Assembly: GCF_030503875.2 (NCBI RefSeq) | Contig: NZ_CP129968.2 | Coordinates: 2,630,001-2,694,000, forward strand | Reading direction: 5' to 3' | Source: Marivirga arenosa | GTDB lineage: Bacteria; Bacteroidota; Bacteroidia; Cytophagales; Cyclobacteriaceae | Length of the DNA: 64,000 bases | Shown here: positions 55,632 through 64,000 of the stretch, one piece after another | How the letters are laid out: every line of letters starts with the position of its first letter | Position numbering within the stretch: the first letter of the stretch is position 1 | The notes under the pieces: generated by a model | Told to the model about the DNA's origin: nothing | Database searches by the model: none | What the model saw: only the letters and a program-made list of their open reading frames with translations | Made by a program: the position numbers and the translations under genes

Positions 55632-58600
55632 TTAAAAGTTTAATGAAACACCGCCCATTATTACTCTCGCTTGTGGATAGATACCGTTATCTATACCTGC
55701 TGAAAAAGGAGAAGGAGATCCCACATCAGGGTCAAATCCCATGTATTTAGTAATTGTCAATAAATTATTAGCGGATAGATATAATCTAACATTTGATATT
55801 TTAGCAGGATTAGTCCATGCTTGAGGTAAAGTATAGCCTAATTGTAAGTTTCTAAGTCTCACGAATGATCCATCCTCAACGAAAAAGTCTGAGAAAACAG
55901 TATTTTGAGTTAAGCCAGTAGTCACTCGAGGTACTGTATTTGAACTTCCAGGTCTAGTCCATCTTTCTAGAACATAATCTAACTGATTAGCATAAGGTTG
56001 TTGTCTTTCATAATTACGAATTATTTCTTGTCCTAGAGCTGCAAAAACATTAGCTGATATATCAAATCCTTTAAAAGATGTAGATAAGTTAAGTCCCATT
56101 GTAAAATCAGGTAGAGGGCTGCCTATTTGAGTTCTATCAGTGTCTCCACCAAAATCAATTACACCATCGCCATCTTGATCTACAAATCTTAAGTCACCTG
56201 GCTGAGCATTTCTTTGTTCTGGAGCAGCATCTATTTCTGCCTGATTTTGGAATATGCCATCTGTTTCATAACCAATAAAATAACCTATCGGGAAACCAGG
56301 CTCCAAACGTGTGGCTATTCCACCCCCTACACCAAAACTAGCTCCATTTTGAAATTCTAATCCTTCTGGAACAGATAGAACTTCATTTTTCAAATAGGTA
56401 ACGTTGAAACCGATTCCAAACCTAAAGTCATCCGAAACGTTTTTAGAATAATCTAACTCTAATTCAACACCGCTATTACGTACATCGCCACCATTTATGA
56501 TGGGGGATTGGCCACCAGCACCGTAAGTTCCTAAAATAGCTGGAGCTGGAGGTTGGAAAAGCAAATCTTTAGTATCTTTGATAAAATAATTTGCAGTTAC
56601 TTCAAGTGCATTAAAAACACTCATATCAACACCAATATTAGTCTGCTGAGTAGTTTCCCATTTCAAATCAGGATTAGCTGCTCTTCCTATTGCTGCACCA
56701 TTGACTAAAACATCATTAAAAGCGTAAACACCTTCTCCAGTAAGAAGACCTCTGTATCCAAAAGGAAGTATTTTATCATTTCCAACTATACCAAAACTGG
56801 CTCTCAACTTTATGAATTCAATTGCAGAAAAATTATAAAACTCTTCATCTGAAATCACCCATGCACCAGAAATTGATCCGAAATATCCTATTCTATTGTT
56901 AGGTCCAAATCTTGTTGAGCCATCTCTTCTTAAAATACCAGAGATTAAATATCTTTTTGAATAATCGTATTCCGCTCTTAGAAACTGAGAGCTAAGCCTT
57001 TGAAATCCTTGATCAGACCCAACGTTGTTAAGATATCCATTAGCCGCTAGATTAGTTTTGATATCTGCTAAATCAATATCATTGTTAGGTATATTGAAGG
57101 CAGTACCATTAAGAGCACTAAAAGATTCTTCATTATATGATATACCTAAAGTACCCTTTACAGTATGGATTTCATTAAATTTCCTTTCATAATTAACAAA
57201 GCCTTCTAATATATAATCAAGATATGTTGTTCTTGCCTCAGTTACACTCGCTCCTCTTTCTAGTTGAATCCCCCCATCTACCTCTCCAACTTGAATAATT
57301 ACAGGGTCCAAATTTTCATTCGAAGCTGTGTTCGCAAATTTCCCAGGTCCATACCATGTTAAGGGATTAAACCCTTTGAAATCTACAATAGAATAGTTGT
57401 ATCCTAATCTACCATTTACAGTAAAATGGTCATCTATATCATAAGATATTTCTTGTTTACCTGTAATCTTATTTACGAGAGTTTCATTAAAAGAATTCTC
57501 CATTTGAGCTAATGGATTAATGATATCTGCAACTTCTTCTAGGTAAGAGTATCTATCATCAGTAAATAATGGTTCGGTTGGATAAGCATTTACAGTATTG
57601 TAGAGAACTGAACCTATTCCATTTTCAGGTAAACCACTACTAATTTCATGAGTAAATAAGAGTACATTAATGAACTTAAGTTTTTCTGTAAAATCAGTAG
57701 TAAAATTTAATCTTGCATTATATCGTTCAAAGTTTGCCTTTTCAGCACCAACAATTCCTTGTTGCCCAAAATACGAAGCCCCTATGTTATAAGTTGAATT
57801 ACTATTCCCACCAGAAACAGATAAATTATAATTTTGAATAGGAGCATCACCAAATACTGCATCTTGCCAATCTGTGCCTTCCCCTAATTGAGAATTTGCA
57901 AAAGGTAGACTCTGTCCATTAGCAGTAAATGCTTCATTCTTGATTACAGCATATTCCCTTGCATTAAGTAAATCGAGTTTTTTAGCTGTTTGCTGAACAC
58001 CGTAATAGCTATCAAATGAAAGTGTTGGTTTCTTATCTTTTGAACCTTGTTTAGTTTCTATCAGCACTACTCCATTTGCAGCCCTCACTCCATAGATACC
58101 TGCCGTAGCATCCTTTAAAATATTTACTGATTTAATATCATTTGGATTTAAAGCATTAAGTCCTGCTTGGTCATAAATAACTCCATCTACCAAGATGAGT
58201 GGATTATTATCACCATTTGTAGAAATACCACGAATCCTAATATTTGAAGATCCTCCAGGTGAGCCTGAGTTAGTAGAAATATTAACACCTGCTACAGCTC
58301 CTTGTAATGCTTGATCTAATCTTGGAACTTTTCTCTCTGTAATTTTTTCTGCTTTTACCTGTGCAGTTGCGCCTGTCAATTCTTTCTTTGTAGAGGTTCC
58401 ATATCCTACGACAACTACTTCACTAAGGGCCTCAAAATCAGGGATCATTTTAACATTGATTACTGATCTGTTGTTTATCTTCTCAAATATTGGAGAATAA
58501 CCTATGAAACTAAACCTGAGTTGAGCTTCGCCATCAACTGACAATTTGTAATTACCAGTTAAATCGGTAGTGGTACCAGTTGAAGTACCTACAATCATAA

Positions 58601-58727
58601 TATTCACACCAGGAAGTGGCTCGTTATTTTCATCCGTTACCTTACCGGATATTACCCTATCCTGAGCACTAAGAATAGCACTGTAAAAAAGGATTGTAAT
58701 TAGGGTTAAAATGTGCTTCATAGTCAT
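55632..58727 (-). CDS. SusC/RagA-family TonB-linked outer-membrane transporter
   Basis: The 1031-residue protein has a signal peptide (about 1-21), a carboxypeptidase-D-like domain (VISGKVTDENNEPLPGVNIM), a TonB-dependent plug (about 110-230, GATAQVKAEKITERKVP, with SNIRIRGIS and LILVDGVIYD), and a 22-strand barrel ending in VIMGGVSLNF. The SusC-specific plug extension is present. It imports beta-glucan oligosaccharides across the outer membrane using TonB energy with SusD. ATG 58727 and ATG 58721 are both possible starts. It is the first gene of the operon and is divergent from the regulator gene. Confidence 0.96.
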   Translation of the reverse strand: MTMKHILTLITILFYSAILSAQDRVISGKVTDENNEPLPGVNIMIVGTSTGTTTDLTGNYKLSVDGEAQLRFSFIGYSPIFEKINNRSVINVKMIPDFEALSEVVVVGYGTSTKKELTGATAQVKAEKITERKVPRLDQALQGAVAGVNISTNSGSPGGSSNIRIRGISTNGDNNPLILVDGVIYDQAGLNALNPNDIKSVNILKDATAGIYGVRAANGVVLIETKQGSKDKKPTLSFDSYYGVQQTAKKLDLLNAREYAVIKNEAFTANGQSLPFANSQLGEGTDWQDAVFGDAPIQNYNLSVSGGNSNSTYNIGASYFGQQGIVGAEKANFERYNARLNFTTDFTEKLKFINVLLFTHEISSGLPENGIGSVLYNTVNAYPTEPLFTDDRYSYLEEVADIINPLAQMENSFNETLVNKITGKQEISYDIDDHFTVNGRLGYNYSIVDFKGFNPLTWYGPGKFANTASNENLDPVIIQVGEVDGGIQLERGASVTEARTTYLDYILEGFVNYERKFNEIHTVKGTLGISYNEESFSALNGTAFNIPNNDIDLADIKTNLAANGYLNNVGSDQGFQRLSSQFLRAEYDYSKRYLISGILRRDGSTRFGPNNRIGYFGSISGAWVISDEEFYNFSAIEFIKLRASFGIVGNDKILPFGYRGLLTGEGVYAFNDVLVNGAAIGRAANPDLKWETTQQTNIGVDMSVFNALEVTANYFIKDTKDLLFQPPAPAILGTYGAGGQSPIINGGDVRNSGVELELDYSKNVSDDFRFGIGFNVTYLKNEVLSVPEGLEFQNGASFGVGGGIATRLEPGFPIGYFIGYETDGIFQNQAEIDAAPEQRNAQPGDLRFVDQDGDGVIDFGGDTDRTQIGSPLPDFTMGLNLSTSFKGFDISANVFAALGQEIIRNYERQQPYANQLDYVLERWTRPGSSNTVPRVTTGLTQNTVFSDFFVEDGSFVRLRNLQLGYTLPQAWTNPAKISNVRLYLSANNLLTITKYMGFDPDVGSPSPFSAGIDNGIYPQARVIMGGVSLNF

Positions 58728-59007
58728 TGAGTTTATTCAATTAAATTTTTGTTCGACTTTAATTAAAAAGACATCTCAAATGACAATGAATTTGCTAATG
58801 AAGGCAATTAAAATAATACATCATAAATACATCAACATACTAATTTTTACTTCTCAAAACCTATACAAATATTTTTATAATGGCCATTCTAATCATTTTA
58901 AAGCACATATTATTTTTAATTTTAAGCTGGTTTATTTCTACACTATATTTGCAATAATTACTACAGAATTATCATTTATTGTTAAATTGTAGTCAAATAA
59001 TTACCAT

Positions 59008-61908
59008 ATGATTCACCCCAATAAAAGGTTTTTCTTAACGTCTATTTTCACCTTAATAGGTGTAGTCTCTATCTATGCTCAATCAATTGGCTATCCTTTT
59101 TATAAATACTACTCAAGTCAAGACTATCACGGAGGTATACAGAACTGGAAAATCACACAGAGTACGGATGGTTTACTATATGTAGCTAATAATTTTGGGC
59201 TATTAGAGTTTGATGGCACCAATTGGAATAAATATGAGTTAGAAAGCGGTACAAAATGTAGAGATGTATATGTCGATACAGATGGTAAAATATATATAGC
59301 ATCTCAAGGTGATTTTGGATATTACATTCCAAATGGCAAAGGAAAATTAAGGTTTGTAAGTCTTGCAGATAGTATTCCAGGTGAAAAAAGAGACTTCGAT
59401 GAAACATGGAAAATTTTCAAACAAAATGATCAGCTATTATTCTGCACCTTTGATGATATCTTTATATTTAACCTTAATGGTCAACTCAAGCAGATAATTG
59501 ATCCTGATTCAGATCCTGATAACTTTTTCTTTGTTAATCATGAACTGTATTTCAATCAAAATGGTAAAGGCTTATCTGTAATGTCAAATGGCAATATTAA
59601 ATCTACTGCCTATGGTCATTATTTTAAAAATATGACCATAAGTGGAATTATTGCTATCAATAATAATCAATTATTAATCAGTACACTTAAAAATGGCATT
59701 TTCTTAAAGAGTGGTAATCAGATTATAGTATGGCAACCTACAAACCAGGATAAGTTTAAAAATGCCAATATAAATCAAATGAAACGGCTTAAATCTGGTA
59801 AAATAGCTATCGGTACACAAAACGAAGGACTTTTCATATTAAGTAAAAACGGTGAAATAGAATTACAATTAAGTAAAGGGAAGGGAATAGAAAATAGAAC
59901 CGTTTTATCAATTTATGAAGACATACAAGGAAATTTGTGGTTAGGTCACAATAATGGAATCTCGTCAATAGCATTAAACTCACCATTTCAGCATTTAAAC
60001 GAACAAACAGGCCTGCCAGGTACAGGATATGATGCCTTATTATTTAATGACACTCTTTATCTTGGAACAAATAATGGCCTGTATTATAAAAATATAAAAG
60101 CACAAAACACATCTTTCAAAAAGATTGAAAATACAAGCGGTCAAGTTTATAAAGTTCAACAGATCAATAATGAAATTTTGATGGGACACCATGCTGGTAC
60201 TTTCAGAATAAGAAATGGTAAGGCTAATAAAATAGCAAACATTCAGGGTACCTGGACATTATTAGATTTAGAAAAATACCCTGATTATGTTTTACAGGGT
60301 AATTACAAAGGACTATCTCTATTTAAGAAATCGAATGATGGATTAAAATTTATTCGTAAGCTGGATGGATTTGAAGAATCATCTCGAGTTATGGAAGAAG
60401 ATCAAGATGGAAATATATGGATGACACATGGCTATAAAGGTGTATTTAAAATAAAACTTACGAATGATCTTCAATCAGTAGAAGCAAATTATTATGGAGA
60501 AGAAAAGGGGTTACCTGCAAAAATCCTAAATAACGTATGGAATTTAAATGACAATCTAATCTTTTCTACCGTAGCCGGTCTTTATAAATATGATAAAAAT
60601 AAAGATCGTTTTATAAAGTCTTCGTTCTTATCTAATTATTTTTCTGACAATGTTCAGTTCATAAGTTTTACGGAAGATGCAATAGGAAATATATACTTTG
60701 TTAGTACAACTGAAACAGGAGTGTTAGAAAAAACTACGAATGGTAATTACATAAAACACATTGCAGTATTTAATGAGCTCGAAAATTTATTAAATGATGA
60801 CTTGCAAAATATTATAACTTTAGAGGCTAATAAAGTATTGTATGCAGCAAAAGAAGGTTTTATACAATTTGATAATACCGCTCAAAAAATAAAAGATATA
60901 GATTTCAATACCATATTTACTAAAATTGAAATTTCAAATTCCAATGATTCTATTATATCCTATGGAAGATATATTGAAAATGGTAAAGTATCATTTAACT
61001 ATCAAAATCATGATGTTGAAATCCCTTTTAAAGATAACTCAATTAGATTAGCTTATAGTGCTCCCTACATGAGTGGTAAATTTAAAAACCAATATCAATA
61101 TTGGTTAGAAAATAGCGAGGAAGAATATAGTAATTGGACTGAAAGAACGGATAAAGAGTATACAAACCTACCAGAAGGAGATTATATTTTTCACGTAAGA
61201 GCTAAAAATATTTATGGTCAAGTCAGCAAGCTTGCTTCTTTTCATTTCACCATTTTACCTCCTTGGTATAGAACAAACATAGCCTATGGATTCTATTTTT
61301 TTATAGCTTTAATATTAGCAGTAGTAACCTACTATGTTATTGAATTACGCTATAAAAAGAAAACTGAAATACTAACTGAAGAAAAAGAAAAAGAAATCAC
61401 CAGAATTGATAGTGAATTAAAAACATCAGAAGAAAAGTTTGAGAAACTTAAAAATGAAAAACTCAAATCCGAGATTAAATTAAAAAATAAAGAATTGGCT
61501 ACTTCTACTATGCACCTAATAAATAAAAATAGCTTTATTAATAGCGTTAAGGCCAATTTAAATAACATCACAAAAAGAAGTAAGAACCAAGAAGTAAAAC
61601 ACGAAATCAATAAAGTAATACAGAATATAGATAAAAATATTGCGGCAGATCAGGATTGGGAACACTTTTCAATCCACTTTGATCAAGTTCATGGAGATTT
61701 TATTAAAAGATGGAAGGAAGATTATCCTGATTTAAGCCCACAAGAAATGAAACTTAGTGCTTACCTAAGGATGAATTTAAGTACTAAGGAAATTGCAAAC
61801 TTACTGAACATCTCTATTCGTGGAGTTGAAATAGCTCGCTATAGACTTAGAAAAAAGCTAGAATTGGAAAGATCAGATAATCTCCAGGAATTTATATTGA
61901 AGTATTAA
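59008..61908 (+). CDS. Membrane propeller regulator with LuxR-type HTH
   Basis: The 966-residue protein has a signal peptide (about 1-25), periplasmic regulator-propeller repeats (about 40-700), a triple-Tyr domain (about 705-790), one transmembrane helix (about 795-815), a long coiled coil (about 820-895), and a C-terminal HTH (LSPQEMKLSAYLRMNLSTKE, LLNISIRGVEIARYRLRKKL). No kinase or receiver domain is present, so signal and DNA binding are in one chain. It is divergent from susC with 280 bases between and is most likely the locus activator, sensing a glucan fragment in the periplasm. Its stop lies beside a bidirectional terminator. Confidence 0.9.
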   Translation: MIHPNKRFFLTSIFTLIGVVSIYAQSIGYPFYKYYSSQDYHGGIQNWKITQSTDGLLYVANNFGLLEFDGTNWNKYELESGTKCRDVYVDTDGKIYIASQGDFGYYIPNGKGKLRFVSLADSIPGEKRDFDETWKIFKQNDQLLFCTFDDIFIFNLNGQLKQIIDPDSDPDNFFFVNHELYFNQNGKGLSVMSNGNIKSTAYGHYFKNMTISGIIAINNNQLLISTLKNGIFLKSGNQIIVWQPTNQDKFKNANINQMKRLKSGKIAIGTQNEGLFILSKNGEIELQLSKGKGIENRTVLSIYEDIQGNLWLGHNNGISSIALNSPFQHLNEQTGLPGTGYDALLFNDTLYLGTNNGLYYKNIKAQNTSFKKIENTSGQVYKVQQINNEILMGHHAGTFRIRNGKANKIANIQGTWTLLDLEKYPDYVLQGNYKGLSLFKKSNDGLKFIRKLDGFEESSRVMEEDQDGNIWMTHGYKGVFKIKLTNDLQSVEANYYGEEKGLPAKILNNVWNLNDNLIFSTVAGLYKYDKNKDRFIKSSFLSNYFSDNVQFISFTEDAIGNIYFVSTTETGVLEKTTNGNYIKHIAVFNELENLLNDDLQNIITLEANKVLYAAKEGFIQFDNTAQKIKDIDFNTIFTKIEISNSNDSIISYGRYIENGKVSFNYQNHDVEIPFKDNSIRLAYSAPYMSGKFKNQYQYWLENSEEEYSNWTERTDKEYTNLPEGDYIFHVRAKNIYGQVSKLASFHFTILPPWYRTNIAYGFYFFIALILAVVTYYVIELRYKKKTEILTEEKEKEITRIDSELKTSEEKFEKLKNEKLKSEIKLKNKELATSTMHLINKNSFINSVKANLNNITKRSKNQEVKHEINKVIQNIDKNIAADQDWEHFSIHFDQVHGDFIKRWKEDYPDLSPQEMKLSAYLRMNLSTKEIANLLNISIRGVEIARYRLRKKLELERSDNLQEFILKY

Positions 61909-61910
61909 AA

Positions 61911-61933
61911 AAAGCCTGCAAATGCAGGCTTTC
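61911..61933. terminator. Bidirectional terminator
   Basis: AAAGCCTGC and GCAGGCTTT form a 9-bp stem with an AAAT loop. It separates the regulator gene (+) from the deoxyhypusine-synthase-like gene (-), with A- and T-rich flanks. Confidence 0.85.
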
Positions 61934-61937
61934 TCAT

Positions 61938-62903
61938 TTATTGTCCTAAAACAATTGCAAAAATTAATGGAGCTACAATAGTAGCGTCAGATTCTACGAT
62001 AAATTTAGGTGTATCAATATCTAATTTACCCCAAGTGATTTTTTCGTTAGGAACAGCACCTGAATAAGATCCATAACTGGTAGTAGAATCAGATATCTGA
62101 CAGAAATAGCTCCAAAATGGAACATCTTTATACTCCAAGTCCTGGTATAGCATTGGCACTACACAAATTGGGAAATCTCCTGCAATTCCCCCTCCTATTT
62201 GGAAGAAGCCAACACCTTCTGTACCTGCATTATCCTGATACCATTTTGACAAGAAGGTCATGTATTCGATTCCGGATTTCATGGTTGAGGGCTTTAATTC
62301 ACCCTTCACACAATAACTAGCAAAAATATTTCCTAAGGTACTGTCTTCCCAACCCGGAACTATAATTGGTAAGTTCTTTTCAGCTGCTGCGAGCATCCAA
62401 CTATTTTTAGGATCTATTTCATAATATTGTTCTAATACTCCAGATCTAATAAGCTTATACATAAACTCATGAGGGAAATATCTTTCCCCTTTTTCTTCTG
62501 CATCTTTCCAAATATCAAAAATATGTTGTTGTAATCTTCTGAATGCTTCTTCTTCAGGAATGCAGGTATCTGTCACTCTATTAAGACCCTTCTCAAGCAA
62601 ATCCCACTCTTGTTGTGGAGTTAAATCTCTATAGTTTGGAACCCTCTCATAATGACTATGAGCTACTAAATTCATCAAGTCTTCCTCTAGATTGGCTCCA
62701 GTGCAACTGATGATTTGTACTTTATCTTGTCTGATCATTTCAGCAAAGGAAATACCTAACTCAGCAGTTGACATAGCACCGGCTAAAGTTACCATCATTT
62801 TCTTCCCTGACTCAATATGTGTTTTATAAGCCTCGGCTGCATCTATTAGAGCAGCGGCATTAAAATGGCGATAGTTGTGTTTTAAAAATTCTGTAATTTT
62901 CAT
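61938..62903 (-). CDS. Deoxyhypusine synthase-like enzyme (probable polyamine enzyme)
   Basis: The 321-residue protein matches the deoxyhypusine synthase family end to end: LAGAMSTAELGISFAEMIR, CTGANLEEDLMNLVAHSHY, YCVKGE and the final VPNEKITWGKL with a Lys at about 293 matching the catalytic lysine of human DHS. It also has PSTMKSG-type sequence. Bacteria have no eIF5A substrate; several bacterial relatives are reported or suggested to make homospermidine or similar polyamines. That function is likely here but unproven. It is oriented with TetR and OmpA genes upstream, at a 63-base gap. Confidence 0.9.
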   Translation of the reverse strand: MKITEFLKHNYRHFNAAALIDAAEAYKTHIESGKKMMVTLAGAMSTAELGISFAEMIRQDKVQIISCTGANLEEDLMNLVAHSHYERVPNYRDLTPQQEWDLLEKGLNRVTDTCIPEEEAFRRLQQHIFDIWKDAEEKGERYFPHEFMYKLIRSGVLEQYYEIDPKNSWMLAAAEKNLPIIVPGWEDSTLGNIFASYCVKGELKPSTMKSGIEYMTFLSKWYQDNAGTEGVGFFQIGGGIAGDFPICVVPMLYQDLEYKDVPFWSYFCQISDSTTSYGSYSGAVPNEKITWGKLDIDTPKFIVESDATIVAPLIFAIVLGQ

Positions 62904-62966
62904 ATGAAATTATTTGTTGTAAAAATAATTAAAAATACGGAAGGGCTAAGAAAATTAAAGGAATAA

Positions 62967-63605
62967 TCAGAAGGTTTCAAGAACGGAGTTAATATTCTTT
63001 TTAAGCATTCCCTTTACGGGTATTTGTTTCATTTTTGCCACTAAAATAGACCCGTAAGTGGTGGTCAGGAGCATGCTAACCATATCGCTGACGTTTGAGC
63101 TCTTGGTAATTTCAGTTTGAAAGATAGCCTCTAAAATATACTTTTCTAATAGCTTATCAAAAGCTAGCACTTCCATATGCTGAACACCCTCATGATTGGG
63201 AAAAAGCAAATATTTTTCAGCCTTTTTGATGCTAATTGGTTTTAAAACTGTAGGAGAAACAGCATGATACTTAATTAAATGTAGAATTACAGAACTATAA
63301 TTTTCACATAGATCACCGTACCGGTCAAAGATATATTTTACAGCTTTAATCCCTTTCGTTTCATTTGAAAGTAACTCCATACTAATTTCAAAAGACCATA
63401 CCCTCAAAAAATAAAGTAAAAGATCTTCTTTCTGTGGAAAATATCTAAAAAATGTAACTTTTGATATACCTACCTTTTCACATAGGTTAGTAACGTGTAA
63501 ATCTTGAAAATTGCTTTTTTGTAGTTCTGTTTTGGCGGTCGATAGTATAAGTAACTTTAATTTTGCTGATTTTCGTTCCCTTAAACTGATCTCACTGTTT
63601 GCCAT
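62967..63605 (-). CDS. TetR-family transcriptional regulator
   Basis: The 212-residue protein has a TetR-type HTH: LSTAKTELQKSNFQDLHVTN and VGISKVTFFRYFPQKEDLLL (about 22-65). The C-terminal part is helical with no obvious family. It follows the OmpA-family gene by 10 bases on the same strand and precedes the deoxyhypusine-synthase-like gene by 63 bases. It may regulate either neighbour; no operator repeat is evident. The ligand cannot be inferred. Confidence 0.88.
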   Translation of the reverse strand: MANSEISLRERKSAKLKLLILSTAKTELQKSNFQDLHVTNLCEKVGISKVTFFRYFPQKEDLLLYFLRVWSFEISMELLSNETKGIKAVKYIFDRYGDLCENYSSVILHLIKYHAVSPTVLKPISIKKAEKYLLFPNHEGVQHMEVLAFDKLLEKYILEAIFQTEITKSSNVSDMVSMLLTTTYGSILVAKMKQIPVKGMLKKNINSVLETF

Positions 63606-63615
63606 TTCCTTTGCA

Positions 63616-64000
63616 TTAGATTTTGATTATAGTAAACTCAACTCTTCTATTTAATTTTCTTGTTGCTTCAGATTTGTTACTAGCAATTGGTCTAGCACCT
63701 CCATATCCTTTGCTTTCTAACCTTTTTGAATCTATGCCTTTATCAACAAGATATTGTTTTATTCTATCAGATCTTTCTTGTGATAATTCAATATTCAATT
63801 TTGCACTACCTGTATTATCGGTATGCCCTGATAATTCTATCTCTACATTTGGGTTTTTCTTTAACATGCTATACACCCTATCCAATTCTTCAAAGGAACC
63901 ATCCATGATAGTAGAAGTTCCTCTCTTAAACAAAACACTCTTAAGTTGAATGGTAGTCCCTTTTGTTAAACTTAATAATTCAAGTTTAACCGTCTGATTA
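63616..64000 (-). CDS. OmpA-family C-terminal domain protein (partial, N-terminus outside window)
   Basis: The frame is open from the window edge to the stop at 63616, with 127 codons visible. It encodes an OmpA peptidoglycan-binding domain: GTTIQLKSVLFKRGTS, NPNVEIELSGHTDNTG, ELSQERSDRIKQYLV, RLESKGYGGARPIASN and NRRVEFTI. The binding residues Asp and Arg in GHTDN and NRRVEF are present. The domain anchors an outer-membrane protein to peptidoglycan. What precedes it is unknown. Its stop is 10 bases before the TetR start, so they may be co-transcribed. Confidence 0.9.
   Translation of the reverse strand, partial: NQTVKLELLSLTKGTTIQLKSVLFKRGTSTIMDGSFEELDRVYSMLKKNPNVEIELSGHTDNTGSAKLNIELSQERSDRIKQYLVDKGIDSKRLESKGYGGARPIASNKSEATRKLNRRVEFTIIKI

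Noticed and set aside
58711..58992. 93-codon open frame in the susC/regulator gap
   Set aside because: It is an AT-rich, Ile/Phe/Asn-dominated frame in what should be the divergent promoter region.

Overview
The window comes from an AT-rich member of the Bacteroidota, most likely a marine member of the Cytophagales (Marivirga-like; the genus is a guess). The support is a SusC/SusD polysaccharide-utilisation locus, secreted sensors with regulator-propeller and triple-Tyr domains, many lipoproteins and DUF1573 proteins, the CbpA/CbpM pair, TAnnTTTG-type -7 promoter boxes, and the near absence of Shine-Dalgarno sequences. About 56 protein genes can be supported. I saw no tRNA, rRNA, CRISPR array, transposase or integrase.

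Layout. 1-9.1 kb is mostly housekeeping: an edge-truncated unknown protein, an ABC-F ATPase, a membrane-anchored metallo-beta-lactamase-fold enzyme, TruC, YciH, a DUF2062 membrane protein, a tandem Usp protein, and two sodium-coupled transporters. 9.2-10.9 kb is a compact PadR regulator plus two related membrane proteins. 11-15.4 kb holds a lipoamide-dehydrogenase-like flavoprotein that has lost its redox disulfide, a secreted metallo-hydrolase, and a TPR/SpoIIE phosphatase sensor. 15.5-20.5 kb holds Tex, TrpS, DoxX and a double DUF1573 protein.

20.5-28.2 kb is the most accessory-looking part: a low-GC secreted orphan, YwbE, five tandem copies of a hairpin-rich intergenic repeat, a dienoyl-CoA isomerase-like crotonase, a small PH-like membrane protein, a Shedu-type (SduA) antiphage nuclease, and a small conserved-looking protein. 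A two-armed hairpin element occurs twice here. 28.2-31.3 kb carries CbpA/CbpM, an unknown 193-residue protein and a TetR regulator.

31.3-34.5 kb is a regulated cassette: TetR, divergent from an FAD monooxygenase that is followed by a TetM/TetQ-like ribosomal-protection GTPase. 35.9-40.4 kb encodes a 1501-residue protein made of two fused class-II-like UvrA units (four ATPase modules, the second degenerate). 40.5-46.7 kb has an amine oxidase, a propeller sensor with a histidine phosphoacceptor domain but no kinase ATPase domain, a flavin reductase, a lipoprotein MsrB and an acyltransferase.

47-61.9 kb is a complete beta-glucan (probably laminarin) utilisation locus on the minus strand: SusC, SusD, a PKD lipoprotein, two GH16 enzymes, a GH3 enzyme and a sugar-porter MFS. 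The divergent gene encodes a membrane propeller regulator with its own LuxR-type HTH. Surface enzymes cut the glucan, SusC/D import oligosaccharides, GH3 releases glucose, the MFS protein takes it into the cytoplasm, and the regulator senses a product in the periplasm. The window ends with a deoxyhypusine-synthase-like enzyme, a TetR regulator and the C-terminus of an OmpA-family protein.
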